Shown here piece after piece: positions 19,309 to 28,040 of a DNA stretch of 64,000 nt; within the stretch, counting starts at the first letter, position 1; the number at the start of each line of letters is the position of its first letter. The stretch comes from an uncultured Bacteroidia bacterium. Lineage in GTDB: Bacteria > Bacteroidota > Bacteroidia > Bacteroidales > F082. The notes below the pieces were generated by a model. That model saw only the letters and a list, made by a program, of their open reading frames with translations. It was not told where the DNA came from and ran no database searches. The position numbers and the translations under genes are program-made. The stretch covers positions 248,001 through 312,000 of the forward strand of contig CADADR010000001.1 of assembly GCA_902786745.1 (NCBI GenBank), read 5' to 3'.

Positions 19309-19338
19309 TTTGCGTTTCGTTAAAATGTTGTATCTTTG
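19309..19338 (+). promoter_or_regulatory. Promoter of tRNA-Cys
   Basis: TTTG (19309-19312), 18 nt spacer, TATCTTTG (19331-19338), then GCAG. A close match to both Bacteroidetes promoter elements, 12 nt before the mature tRNA. Confidence 0.8.
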
Positions 19339-19350
19339 CAGCCGCAATAG

Positions 19351-19421
19351 GGTACCTTGCCCGAGTGGTTAGGGATCGGTCTGCAAAACCGGGGACGGCG
19401 GTTCGAGTCCGCCAGGTACCT
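19351..19421 (+). tRNA. tRNA-Cys (anticodon GCA)
   Basis: 71 nt. The acceptor arms GGTACCT and AGGTACC pair. The anticodon loop CTGCAAA carries GCA between arms CGGT and ACCG. The T arm is GGCGG-TTCGAGT-CCGCC, and the discriminator base is T, as is usual for tRNA-Cys. CCA is not encoded. Confidence 0.96.
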
Positions 19422-19422
19422 C

Positions 19423-19449
19423 AAAAGCCTGCTTATGCAGGCTTTTTTT
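19423..19449 (+). terminator. Terminator after tRNA-Cys
   Basis: AAAAGCCTGC and GCAGGCTTTT around a TTAT loop, followed by more T's. It begins 2 nt after the tRNA. Confidence 0.9.
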
Positions 19450-19480
19450 GTTTTCTTTGTTTTGAATCGCTAAGATTCCG

Positions 19481-19488
19481 TATTTTTG
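19481..19488 (+). promoter_or_regulatory. -7 box of gltX
   Basis: TATTTTTG followed by CCG, with TTTG at 19461-19464 or 19456-19459 as a possible -33 element. It lies 19 nt before the gltX ATG. Confidence 0.7.
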
Positions 19489-19507
19489 CCGCCTAAAACC
19501 ATCAACA

Positions 19508-21025
19508 ATGAAAGAAGTCAGAGTAAGATTTGCCCCCAGCCCGACGGGTCCTTTGCACATCGGGGGCGTGCGTACCGCATTATATAACTACCTGTTTGCC
19601 AAGAAGAACGGCGGAAAGATGATCCTCCGCATCGAGGATACCGACCAAACCCGTTTCGTGCCTGGTGCCGAGCAATACATCGTCGAGTCGCTCGACTGGT
19701 GTGGCATCAAGTTTGACGAAAGCGACTATGTCGGCGGAGCATTTGGCCCTTACAAACAGAGCAATCGCAAACACCTCTACAAGCAATACAGCGACGAGCT
19801 GTTGGCCAAAGGCTGTGCCTACATCGCCTTCGACACCGCCGAGGAGCTTGACAAATACCGCAAGGAGGCCGAAGCCAACAAGCAGACTTTCATCTACAAC
19901 TGCCAAAGCCGCAAGCATCTGCGTAACAGCTTGACGATGAGCAAGGAAGAGGTCGACAGACTGATGGCCGACGGCACACCCTACACGGTGCGTTTCATGA
20001 TTCCCGAGAACCGCGAGATCGTCATGCACGACCTCATCCGTGGCGAGGTGCGTGTGCAAACCAACACGCTCGACGACAAGGTCTTGTTCAAGAGCGACGG
20101 CATGCCTACCTACCATCTGGCCAACATCGTCGACGATCACCTGATGCAGATCAGCCACGTCATCCGTGGCGAGGAATGGCTGCCTTCGATGCCGCTCCAC
20201 GTCATGCTCTACGAGGCCTTCGGCTGGGAGGCACCCCAGTTTGCCCACCTGCCCCTGCTGCTCAAACCCGACGGCAACGGCAAGCTCAGCAAACGCGACG
20301 GCGACCGCCTTGGCTTCCCCGTCTTCCCGATGTATTGGGTCGACCCCAAGACGGGCGACACCGCCATGGGTTACAAGCAGTCGGGCTACTACCCCGAGGC
20401 TTTCATTAATATGCTGGCTTTGTTGGGCTGGAACCCCGGCACCGAGCAGGAGATCTTCACCATGGATGAACTTATCCAGGCTTTCTCGCTCGAGCGTTGC
20501 AGCAAGAGCGGTGCCAAGTTCAACGTGGAGAAGACCAAGTGGTTCAACCACGAATGGCTTATGCGTAAGTCGAACGAAGAGGTCGGTAAGGACTACCAAG
20601 CTTGGCTGAAGGCCGAGAAGAACCTTGACGTGCCGCTCGACTTCGCCGTGAAGGTGGCTGGCCTGGTGAAAGACCGCGTCAACTTCGTGAAGGAGATTTG
20701 GGATCAGAGCTTCTTCTTCTTCGAGGCTCCCACCGAATACGACCCCGTCACGGTGAAGAAACGCTGGAAGGAGAACTCGGCTGAGACCATGCTCAAGGTG
20801 AAGGAAGTCATCAAAGGCATCGAACCTTTCAGCTTGGCCAACATCGATGAGACTTTGAACAACTGGATCACCTCCAACGAGCTGAACATGGGTCTCGTGA
20901 TGAACGGCCTTCGTCTGATGGTGGTGGGTGCCGGCAAGGGCCCGCACATCGGCGAGATTCTGGAGCTTCTTGGAAAAGAAGAGACACTGAAACGCATCGA
21001 CGCCGGCGTCAAGGTCTTAGGGTAA
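19508..21025 (+). CDS. gltX: Glutamate--tRNA ligase
   Basis: 505 residues; a class I synthetase that attaches glutamate to tRNA-Glu. The HIGH signature is HIGG at residues 17-20 within [13 protein letters not shown], and the KMSKS loop is KLSKR at 259-263. The C-terminal helical anticodon-binding half is complete, and the length is normal. The start ATG has its own promoter downstream of the tRNA-Cys terminator. The last 9 bp overlap the end of the convergent M28 peptidase gene, with no terminator between them, so the two transcripts must run into each other. Confidence 0.97.
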   Translation: MKEVRVRFAPSPTGPLHIGGVRTALYNYLFAKKNGGKMILRIEDTDQTRFVPGAEQYIVESLDWCGIKFDESDYVGGAFGPYKQSNRKHLYKQYSDELLAKGCAYIAFDTAEELDKYRKEAEANKQTFIYNCQSRKHLRNSLTMSKEEVDRLMADGTPYTVRFMIPENREIVMHDLIRGEVRVQTNTLDDKVLFKSDGMPTYHLANIVDDHLMQISHVIRGEEWLPSMPLHVMLYEAFGWEAPQFAHLPLLLKPDGNGKLSKRDGDRLGFPVFPMYWVDPKTGDTAMGYKQSGYYPEAFINMLALLGWNPGTEQEIFTMDELIQAFSLERCSKSGAKFNVEKTKWFNHEWLMRKSNEEVGKDYQAWLKAEKNLDVPLDFAVKVAGLVKDRVNFVKEIWDQSFFFFEAPTEYDPVTVKKRWKENSAETMLKVKEVIKGIEPFSLANIDETLNNWITSNELNMGLVMNGLRLMVVGAGKGPHIGEILELLGKEETLKRIDAGVKVLG

Positions 21026-22237
21026 GACGATGAATGATTGCGTGGTGATGCCTTTGGGTGTCACCACGTTCATTATATACAAGCCTGAGGTATAGGAGCT
21101 TGTATTCAGCATGGCTTTGTTTTCGTTAGGCAAAAGCAGCACCTCAACAGCCTGTCCAAGGAGATTGTAGATTCGGATCTGCTGCATGGGCGTTTCCGAA
21201 ACAACTTGTAATTGGTCTTTTGCCGGATTAGGATAGAGCGCTATCGTAATGCTTTCATTCTCAATCACATCATGGTTTTGCAAGCCAGCCAACGTCGCCA
21301 CTAAACCCAAGTTGAGTTCGGTGAAGCGTTTGGACTGCTCCAAGCTGTTGACACTCAACCCCAACACATCCTGTCTTGAATGGATATACGGCGAGCTGGC
21401 GCGGACGTCCTCGAAGGGATGGACGGCGGGGTAGCCGTTGCGGTTGAACGAGGAATAGTCGCTGTCGCCCCAGGCGAGCCAGTCCTGATGGATGGGCATG
21501 TCGGGAAAATAGGTATGGCTGAAGCCGTAAACATAATCGGCAATGGTCGAGTCCTGTGTGGTGTACATAAGGTGGACATGGATGTCGGAGCCTTCCTGTA
21601 GGTAGCCCGTCATGTCGAGGTTGAAATACCCGACGATGTCCATGCCTTGTTCGGCCATGTCGCGCGCATAGGCAGCGCTCCCCACGAGGCCGATCTCCTC
21701 GGCACACCAGTTGGCATAGATGATACTCCTATCGAAAGTGTAATGGCTTAATAGTCTGGCAGTTTCAAGGATGCCTGCCACACCCGAGGCATTGTCGTCG
21801 GCCCCTGGTGACCGTATGGTGTCGGGGTCTTCGCCGTCGTCGTTCCATGAGTCATAATGGGCACCGCAGACGACGAACTCTTGAGGCGTCTTTGCACCCC
21901 ATTGCACGGCGATGATGTTGTCGGCCGTCTCGATAGTGGAATCGGGTACGGGGAAGTCATGAAGCATCACCGTGTCGACGCCGAAAGCTTGGTAACGGCT
22001 TACAAGCCAGTCTTGTACCTCCCAGATATAACGGCTGTCGTAACGTCGGTTATGGTAGGAACAGAGGTGCTCGATATAAGCTTCGATGCTGTCGATTGCG
22101 ACCGAGTCCATCAGTGCCCGGATCTGAGGATTCTCCGAGGCCACCACAGGATAGGTATGCTCATAGATATGCGGCGCCTGAGCCCTTACCCCCAGACACC
22201 CCACAACCATCAACACTATAATCACCATCCTCTTCAT
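21017..22237 (-). CDS. Secreted M28-family metallopeptidase with T9SS signal
   Basis: 406 residues. The signal peptide ends at about residue 20 (GVRAQ). The peptidase domain has the double-zinc ligands His127 (GAHYDSW), Asp148 (PGADDNASG), the acidic pair Glu180-Glu181 (NWCAEEIG) and Asp208 (YFNLDMTGY), as expected for an M28 aminopeptidase. The last 75 residues are a T9SS type A sorting domain ([26 protein letters not shown]), so it is exported to the surface or medium. It probably trims peptides from extracellular protein. It lies downstream of tsaB, separated only by a heptamer array. Its 3' end overlaps gltX by 9 bp. Confidence 0.92.
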   Translation of the reverse strand: MKRMVIIVLMVVGCLGVRAQAPHIYEHTYPVVASENPQIRALMDSVAIDSIEAYIEHLCSYHNRRYDSRYIWEVQDWLVSRYQAFGVDTVMLHDFPVPDSTIETADNIIAVQWGAKTPQEFVVCGAHYDSWNDDGEDPDTIRSPGADDNASGVAGILETARLLSHYTFDRSIIYANWCAEEIGLVGSAAYARDMAEQGMDIVGYFNLDMTGYLQEGSDIHVHLMYTTQDSTIADYVYGFSHTYFPDMPIHQDWLAWGDSDYSSFNRNGYPAVHPFEDVRASSPYIHSRQDVLGLSVNSLEQSKRFTELNLGLVATLAGLQNHDVIENESITIALYPNPAKDQLQVVSETPMQQIRIYNLLGQAVEVLLLPNENKAMLNTSSYTSGLYIMNVVTPKGITTQSFIVLP

Positions 22238-22241
22238 AACA

Positions 22242-22269
22242 CTCTAAACTCTAAACTCTAAACTCTAAA
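22242..22269. repeat. Heptamer array CTCTAAA x4 between tsaB and the peptidase gene
   Basis: Four perfect tandem copies (TTTAGAG on the coding strand) lie upstream of the peptidase gene's ATG. The array fills the 27-bp gap and supplies the TAG stop codon of tsaB. Perfect copies of this kind can change number by slippage and alter the spacing between the two genes. Confidence 0.9.
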
Positions 22270-22963
22270 CTAACCCCTTGACATGCGGTTTCCCCGCAAT
22301 GAAATCTTTCAGATAAAACGGCTCAAAATACGCCACATCGACAAACTGTTGCTTCTGCAAGGCCTGCTCTGCCAAGACGCGCATATAAGCCGCCGAAGGT
22401 TTAAAACCTTTGATTATGTTTATATTTTCCTGATTCTCAAATAATTCGCTCAGCTTTGGTGCGCCATCGCCAAAGAGCCAAAGACGGTGGTCTTTTCTCA
22501 AGTCTTCAAACGAGTTTTCGTCGATGACCATGGCGGACGTGTCGTTGACTTTGTTCAAATTGGCATCAAACACGGCGGCATAAACCTCCATCCTTCGGGC
22601 ATCAATCATGGGGATGAGCAGGTCGGTGGGTTCGATTTGTCCGCCCAGCTTCTCCTTCATGCCGTATGCCATGGCTTCCAAGGTGTCGATGGCCATCAGT
22701 GGGAGGTCGGCGGCATAGCAGACACCTTTGGCGGTACTCACCCCGATGCGCAGGCCTGTATAAGAACCAGGTCCCTGACTCACGGCCACGGCATCCAGTT
22801 TGGAATAGTCGATGCCAACCTCGTCCATCACCGCTTTGATGAAGTTGGTAATCTTTTCAGAATGCGCATTTTGTCCTTCAGTCTCACGCATTGCCAACGT
22901 GCAACAAGCCGAGTTGAGTGCGACCGAACAAACTGGGGTCGCCGTTTCCAAACAAAGTATCAT
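22265..22963 (-). CDS. tsaB: tRNA threonylcarbamoyladenosine biosynthesis protein TsaB
   Basis: 232 residues. TsaB is the ASKHA-fold partner that pairs with TsaD (and TsaE) to make t6A at position 37 of ANN-decoding tRNAs. It starts ILCLETATPVCSVAL, the phosphate-binding strand of the fold, and has the hallmark GPGSYTGLRIG at residues 64-74. The length is typical. The ATG at 22963 has a -7 box 21 nt upstream. The TAG stop lies within a 7-bp tandem repeat array that continues toward the peptidase gene, so slippage could not easily extend the protein by more than a few codons before another TAG is met. Confidence 0.95.
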   Translation of the reverse strand: MILCLETATPVCSVALNSACCTLAMRETEGQNAHSEKITNFIKAVMDEVGIDYSKLDAVAVSQGPGSYTGLRIGVSTAKGVCYAADLPLMAIDTLEAMAYGMKEKLGGQIEPTDLLIPMIDARRMEVYAAVFDANLNKVNDTSAMVIDENSFEDLRKDHRLWLFGDGAPKLSELFENQENINIIKGFKPSAAYMRVLAEQALQKQQFVDVAYFEPFYLKDFIAGKPHVKGLV

Positions 22964-22983
22964 TTCCTTACGTTTTTATGAGG

Positions 22984-22991
22984 CAAAAATA
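22984..22991 (-). promoter_or_regulatory. -7 box of tsaB
   Basis: Minus-strand TATTTTTG followed by CCTC, 21 nt before the tsaB ATG. Confidence 0.6.
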
Positions 22992-23041
22992 GGCAAAAAT
23001 CACGTTAAAAATACCCCTTGTTTATTTTATTAATAAAATAG

Positions 23042-23070
23042 TTGTGAAACCTAAGAAATTCTTATATTTG
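23042..23070 (+). promoter_or_regulatory. Promoter of the methyltransferase-polysaccharide locus
   Basis: TTG (23042-23044), 18 nt spacer, TATATTTG (23063-23070). The start would be near 23077, giving a leader of about 85 nt with a small GCCT-TATT-AGGC stem (about 23093-23104). This is the only convincing promoter before the 25-kb plus-strand run of genes. Confidence 0.7.
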
Positions 23071-23163
23071 CAAGATTAATATGCCTTATTAGGCAATTTT
23101 GTATATGGTTGAATTAGAGTTCGTTAAGTAATCTTGATGGGACTTAGGAGGCGGAGCTGTATC

Positions 23164-24873
23164 ATGACGGAAACAAACATTTACATATCAAAGGCGACAA
23201 AAAGGAACTGGGACAAGCTGAAAAACAATGGTGACGACCGCCTGACGCGTAGGGCCAACAAGAGCCGTTCGCAGAAGGTCATCGTCCCCGACAGCTATGT
23301 CATAGCGGGCAGTCTGCCCCGTTTCGTCGAAGAGTTGAGGCAACAGTGTCTTCCCATCAATGACTTGATTTTTAGCCTTTGTGCGATGAAGATTGAGCAC
23401 AACAAGGTGAACGAGGCCAACGCCAAGCGTTTCTTTGAGGAGTATACCCAATATCAACGTCTCGACCTTGAGGTGCCGCGACAGATCCTGAAGAACCGTT
23501 TCGACGACTGGATCGGCTTCGTGTATCAGTCGCTGACCGCCGAAGGTCGCCGTATCATGACGGGCTTGTATTACACCAGCCCTACCATCGTCGACGAGAT
23601 GCTGTCGGATGTGGAAGTGGTGGAGAACCAACGCTTCCTTGACCCCTGCTGTGGCAGCGGCATCTTCCTGATGAAGGCCAACGGCGCTCGTCCCGAACAG
23701 CTCTATGGCATTGACAACGACCCCCTCGCCGTGATGATTGCCAAAGCCAACCTCCTGGTGAAGTTCAATGATTCGGAGGTCTATCCCCAGATCTATCAGC
23801 TGGACTTCCTGTTGCATGCCGCTTCGGCTTTGGCAGGCCTCAAGTTCGATTACATCGTCACCAACCCGCCGTGGGGTAGCGAGAAACAAAGACGTCATTC
23901 CTCAGAGATCATCTCCTCGAACGAACAGTCGACCTTGTTCTTCACCGAGTCCTTCAAATTCTTGAATACCAACGGGATATTGCATTTTCTAATGCCCACA
24001 TCGGTGCTGAAGATCAAGGTTCATGCCGACTTCCGCCACTTTGTCGGGCAGTCGACGAGCCTCGACACCATCAAGTGTTACCACGAGCGTTTCAAGGGTG
24101 TTTTCACCGATTTCATCAGCATGAAGGTCAGGAATAAAGCGGTAGAAGGGAGACAGACCTATCTGGTGAAGACGGTCCACAACGAAGTCTACCGAAAGAC
24201 ATGGCAGGTGCAGGACGATGACTTCTGCGCCATCCCCATGCTCGACGACCGCATCGAGGCTATCCTTAACAAGGCGGAACGTCTGCGCCACGACGACCTC
24301 TCGCACAGCCAATGGGCGCTCGGCATCATCACGGGCAACAACGCCAAGGCGCTGAAGACCCGCCCGCGCAAAGGCTTGGAGCCCATCTTCACGGGCAAGG
24401 ACATCAACAAATATGGCTTGAAGAAAGCCAGCCGTTATATCAAGTATAATCGTGTCGATTTCCAGCAGTGCGCCAAGGACGAGTTCTATCGCGCCAAGGA
24501 GAAACTGGTATATAAGTTCGTGTCGAGTCGCCTCTGCTTCACCTACGACGACAAGCAGCGTCTCTTCCTCAACAGCGCCAACATCCTCATCCCTGAGATA
24601 GATGGCATGAGTACCAAGACCGTGCTGGCATTCCTGAACTCAACGTTGTTTAACTTCCTGTATGCCAAGCGCTTTAATGATATCAAGATCCTCAAGGGTA
24701 ACCTCTCTGCTTTGCCTTTCCCGAAAATCAGCGCTGAGCAGGACCAACAACTCTCGGCCTTTGTCGACCATGCCTTGAAAGGCGATGCCAAAGCACAAGA
24801 TGAGATTGATAGTTTGATTTTTGATCTGTATCAGTTTGATGCAGAAGAAATAGCTATAGTAAACTCGATATGA
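23164..24873 (+). CDS. Orphan TaqI/Eco57I-type N6-adenine DNA methyltransferase
   Basis: About 569 residues. The SAM-binding motif DPCCGSGIF is at residues 160-168, and the catalytic NPPW (gamma-class adenine methyltransferase) is at 234-237. The C-terminal third (about 390-560) resembles the TaqI-type target recognition domain (IFTGKDINKY, SSRLCFTYDD, LNSTLFNFLYA, LPFPKIS). The N-terminus is basic and helical. No nuclease domain or partner restriction gene is next to it, so it is likely an epigenetic or defensive orphan. I take the ATG at 23164 because AGGAGG (23146-23151) precedes it; 23137 is a possible earlier start. Its TGA overlaps the galE ATG (ATGA), so methylase and sugar genes are coupled. 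Confidence 0.85.
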   Translation: MTETNIYISKATKRNWDKLKNNGDDRLTRRANKSRSQKVIVPDSYVIAGSLPRFVEELRQQCLPINDLIFSLCAMKIEHNKVNEANAKRFFEEYTQYQRLDLEVPRQILKNRFDDWIGFVYQSLTAEGRRIMTGLYYTSPTIVDEMLSDVEVVENQRFLDPCCGSGIFLMKANGARPEQLYGIDNDPLAVMIAKANLLVKFNDSEVYPQIYQLDFLLHAASALAGLKFDYIVTNPPWGSEKQRRHSSEIISSNEQSTLFFTESFKFLNTNGILHFLMPTSVLKIKVHADFRHFVGQSTSLDTIKCYHERFKGVFTDFISMKVRNKAVEGRQTYLVKTVHNEVYRKTWQVQDDDFCAIPMLDDRIEAILNKAERLRHDDLSHSQWALGIITGNNAKALKTRPRKGLEPIFTGKDINKYGLKKASRYIKYNRVDFQQCAKDEFYRAKEKLVYKFVSSRLCFTYDDKQRLFLNSANILIPEIDGMSTKTVLAFLNSTLFNFLYAKRFNDIKILKGNLSALPFPKISAEQDQQLSAFVDHALKGDAKAQDEIDSLIFDLYQFDAEEIAIVNSI

Positions 24874-25880
24874 AGATATTAGTCACAGGTGGTGCCGGTT
24901 TCATCGGCTCCCATACTTTGGTTGAACTCAACGCCGCAGGCCACGACACGGTAGTGGTCGATAACCTCAGCAACAGCAACCGCAAGTCGCTCGAACGCGT
25001 GGCGGAGCTGACAGGGAAAAAAATCCCATTCTATGAAGTCGACATCCGCGACCGCGAAGGCCTCAACCGCGTGATGGAAGCCCATCACTTCGATGCCTGC
25101 ATCCACTTCGCCGGACTGAAAGCCGTGGGCGAGAGCGTGGAGAAGCCTTGGGAATACTATGAGAACAACATTGGCGGCACGCTGACGCTCCTCGACGTGA
25201 TGCGCCAACACGGCTGCAAGAACATTATCTTCTCGTCGTCGGCCACGGTCTACGGCGACCCAGCCATCATCCCGATAACGGAGGAATGTCCCAAAGGACA
25301 TTGCACCAACCCTTACGGCCAGACCAAGAGCATGCTCGAGGAGATCATGATGGACATGCAGAAGGCCGACAAGGAATGGAACATCGTGTTGCTGCGCTAT
25401 TTCAACCCCATCGGTGCCCACCCGAGCGGTAGGATAGGAGAGAACCCCAACGGCATCCCGAACAACTTGATGCCTTATGTCACCCAGGTGGCCGTGGGTA
25501 AACGTGCTGAGTTAGGCGTGTTCGGCAATGATTACCCGACTCCCGATGGCACGGGTGTCCGCGACTACATCCATGTCGTCGACTTGGCCAAAGGCCATGT
25601 GGCAGCCTTGCAAGCCATCGAGCGCAAATGTGGCTGCGCCATCTATAACCTTGGCACTGGACATGGATACTCAGTGCTTGACGTGGTAAAGACCTTTGAA
25701 AAAGTCAACGGCATCAAGATTCCTTATAGCATCAAGCCGCGCCGCGCAGGCGACATCGCCACTTGCTACTCCGACCCGGCCAAGGCCTATCGTGAGTTGG
25801 GCTGGAAGGCACAATATGGCCTCGAGGAGATGTGCCGCGACTCATGGAACTGGCAACATAACAACCCCAATGGATATTAA
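24870..25880 (+). CDS. galE: UDP-glucose 4-epimerase
   Basis: 336 residues; interconverts UDP-glucose and UDP-galactose (possibly also the N-acetyl forms). It has the NAD-binding TGGAGFIGS near the start, SSSATVYGDP in the middle, the catalytic Tyr-x3-Lys in NPYGQTKSM, and the long GalE-type substrate loop with PNNLMPYVTQVAVGKR. The start overlaps the methyltransferase stop by 4 bp. It supplies galactose precursors to the polysaccharide made by the following genes. rmlA follows after 13 bp. Confidence 0.95.
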   Translation: MKILVTGGAGFIGSHTLVELNAAGHDTVVVDNLSNSNRKSLERVAELTGKKIPFYEVDIRDREGLNRVMEAHHFDACIHFAGLKAVGESVEKPWEYYENNIGGTLTLLDVMRQHGCKNIIFSSSATVYGDPAIIPITEECPKGHCTNPYGQTKSMLEEIMMDMQKADKEWNIVLLRYFNPIGAHPSGRIGENPNGIPNNLMPYVTQVAVGKRAELGVFGNDYPTPDGTGVRDYIHVVDLAKGHVAALQAIERKCGCAIYNLGTGHGYSVLDVVKTFEKVNGIKIPYSIKPRRAGDIATCYSDPAKAYRELGWKAQYGLEEMCRDSWNWQHNNPNGY

Positions 25881-25893
25881 AAACAACAGATAA

Positions 25894-26820
25894 ATGAAAG
25901 GTATCGTATTAGCAGGCGGTTCTGGAACCCGTCTTTATCCAATCACCAAGGGCGTCAGCAAGCAGCTGCTCCCCATCTACGACAAGCCGATGGTCTATTA
26001 CCCCATCTCGGCTCTGATGCTCGCCGGCATCCGCGACATCCTCATCATCAGCACCCCGTATGACCTGCCGGGATTCCAGCGTTTGCTGGGCGACGGCTCC
26101 GACTACGGCGTCCACTTCGAGTATGCCGAACAACCCTCACCCGATGGTCTGGCCCAAGCCTTCATCATCGGCGAGAAGTTCATCGGCGACGACTGCGCCT
26201 GCCTCGTGTTGGGCGACAACATCTTCTACGGCAGCGGCTTCACCAGCCTGCTTCGTAATGCCGTCAGAGACGCCGAACAAAACAAGAAAGCCACCGTGTT
26301 TGGCTATTGGGTCAGCGACCCCGAGCGTTACGGCGTGGCCGAGTTCGACCGCCAAGGCAACTGCCTCAGCATCGAGGAGAAGCCCAAGGAGCCCAAGAGC
26401 AACTATGCCGTGGTGGGACTCTACTTCTACCCCAACAAGGTCGTCGATGTGGCAAAGAACATCAAGCCCTCGGCACGTGGAGAGTTGGAAATTACCACAG
26501 TGAACCAGCGCTTCCTTGAAGACGGCGAGCTGAAGGTACAGGTGTTTGGCCGTGGCTTCGCCTGGCTCGACACCGGAACACACGACAGCCTCTCGGAGGC
26601 CTCCACCTTCGTGGAAGTCATCGAGAAACGCCAAGGCCTGAAGATCGCATGTCTCGAAGGCATCGCCTACCGCAACGGCTGGATCACCGAAGAAAAGATG
26701 CGCGAACTGGCCAAGCCTATGCTGAAGAACCAATACGGACAATACCTCTTGAAGGTCATCGACGAATACAAGTCGGAGATCACTTCCGATACCTTAACGC
26801 ATCCGCATAGAAACGAATAA
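25894..26820 (+). CDS. rmlA: Glucose-1-phosphate thymidylyltransferase
   Basis: 308 residues; makes dTDP-glucose from glucose-1-phosphate and dTTP, the first step to deoxysugars such as rhamnose. It has the nucleotide-binding GGSGTRLYP at 8-16, [15 protein letters not shown], and the LGDNIFYG loop, all typical of RmlA (short type, about 290-310 residues). It lies between galE and rmlB with 11-13 bp gaps. rmlC and rmlD are not in this window, so the final deoxysugar cannot be named. Confidence 0.96.
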   Translation: MKGIVLAGGSGTRLYPITKGVSKQLLPIYDKPMVYYPISALMLAGIRDILIISTPYDLPGFQRLLGDGSDYGVHFEYAEQPSPDGLAQAFIIGEKFIGDDCACLVLGDNIFYGSGFTSLLRNAVRDAEQNKKATVFGYWVSDPERYGVAEFDRQGNCLSIEEKPKEPKSNYAVVGLYFYPNKVVDVAKNIKPSARGELEITTVNQRFLEDGELKVQVFGRGFAWLDTGTHDSLSEASTFVEVIEKRQGLKIACLEGIAYRNGWITEEKMRELAKPMLKNQYGQYLLKVIDEYKSEITSDTLTHPHRNE

Positions 26821-26831
26821 TAGCTTCAACC

Positions 26832-28040
26832 ATGAAACGTACAATCATCATCACTGGAGGCGCAGGCTTCATCGGCTCGCACGTCGTCCGCCTCTTCGTC
26901 AACAAATATCCCGAATACAAGATCATCAACCTCGACAAGCTGACCTACGCCGGCAACCTCGCTAACCTGAAGGACATCGAGGACAAGCCGAACTACCGCT
27001 TCGTCAAGATGGACATCTGCGACTTCGAAGGTGTCTATAAGCTGATGCAGGACGAACACGTCGACGGCATCATACACCTTGCCGCCGAGAGCCATGTGGA
27101 CCGCTCCATCAAAGACCCGTTCACCTTCGCTCAGACCAATGTGATGGGTACGCTGAGCCTGCTACAGGCCGCCAAACTTTATTGGGAAGCCCAACCAGAG
27201 CCTTGGAAAGTTAAGGTCCCTGAGCCCGTCGAAGGGCCGACCATAAAAGACGGCGTTTCGACAGGCTCAACGACCTGCGTTCCTTGCCGTTTCTACCACA
27301 TCAGCACCGACGAGGTCTATGGCGCCCTGGAGCTGACTGACCCCGAAGGCATCATGCCGCCCTTCAGCACCAAGGCCAGCAGCGGACAGCACCATCTGGC
27401 CTACGGCAGCAAGTTCTTCACCGAGGACCTGAAATACCAACCTCATAGCCCCTATAGCGCCGCCAAGGCCAGCAGCGACCACTTCGTGCGTGCCTTCCAC
27501 GACACCTACGGCATGCCCACGGTGGTGACCAACTGCTCCAACAACTACGGTCCTTACCAGTTCCCCGAGAAGCTGATCCCGCTGTTCATCAACAACATCC
27601 GTCACCGCAAGCCGCTGCCTGTCTACGGCAAAGGTGAGAACGTGCGCGACTGGCTCTATGTGGAAGACCACGCCCGCGCCATCGACCTCATTTTCCATGA
27701 AGGCAAGGTGGCAGAGACCTACAACATCGGCGGCTTCAATGAGTGGAAGAACATCGACCTCATCAAGGTGTTGATTAATACCGTTGACCGCCTGCTGGGT
27801 CGTCCCGAAGGTGCCGACATGGACCTCATCACCTATGTCACCGACCGTGCCGGACACGATATGCGCTATGCCATCGACTCCACTAAACTACAGAAAGAAC
27901 TGGGTTGGGAGCCCAGCCTGCAGTTCGAAGAAGGTATTGAGAAGACCATCCGTTGGTATCTCGATAACCAGGAATGGATGGACAACGTGACAAGTGGTGA
28001 CTATCAGAAGTACTACGACGACATGTACAAAAACAGATAA
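26832..28040 (+). CDS. rmlB: dTDP-glucose 4,6-dehydratase with an in-frame palindromic insert
   Basis: 402 residues, about 25 longer than typical Bacteroidetes RmlB. Makes dTDP-4-keto-6-deoxyglucose. The Rossmann motif is TGGAGFIGS, SAAKASSDHF follows the catalytic Tyr, and the C-terminal half (NCSNNYGPYQFPEKLIPL) is highly conserved. Between LLQAAKLYWEAQPEPWK and RFYHISTDEVYG, residues about 127-152 are an extra segment reading VKVPEPVEGPTIKDG then VSTGSTTCVPC. This segment is the translation of two inverted DNA arms (27215-27242 and 27252-27275). The insertion keeps the frame and falls just before the conserved ISTDEVYG strand, probably in a surface loop, so the enzyme may still work. The next gene begins right after the stop. 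Confidence 0.95.
   Translation: MKRTIIITGGAGFIGSHVVRLFVNKYPEYKIINLDKLTYAGNLANLKDIEDKPNYRFVKMDICDFEGVYKLMQDEHVDGIIHLAAESHVDRSIKDPFTFAQTNVMGTLSLLQAAKLYWEAQPEPWKVKVPEPVEGPTIKDGVSTGSTTCVPCRFYHISTDEVYGALELTDPEGIMPPFSTKASSGQHHLAYGSKFFTEDLKYQPHSPYSAAKASSDHFVRAFHDTYGMPTVVTNCSNNYGPYQFPEKLIPLFINNIRHRKPLPVYGKGENVRDWLYVEDHARAIDLIFHEGKVAETYNIGGFNEWKNIDLIKVLINTVDRLLGRPEGADMDLITYVTDRAGHDMRYAIDSTKLQKELGWEPSLQFEEGIEKTIRWYLDNQEWMDNVTSGDYQKYYDDMYKNR
27215..27275. repeat. Palindromic element inside rmlB (family A, copy 1)
   Basis: The left arm contains CCTGAGCCCGTCGAAGGGCC. The right arm (27252-27275) is its imperfect reverse complement (GTTTCGACAGGCTCAACGACC), with a spacer of about 10 nt. Related paired arms occur at 34184-34246 and 62046-62123, each also inside a coding region. 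Confidence 0.85.

Noticed and set aside
23042..23163. Invertible promoter controlling the polysaccharide locus
   Set aside because: Only a small GCCT/AGGC stem is seen; no paired long inverted repeats bracket the promoter and no recombinase gene is nearby.
23164..24873. Complete restriction-modification system
   Set aside because: The methyltransferase has no nuclease motif, and the next genes on both sides are tsaB and galE, so no restriction partner is present.
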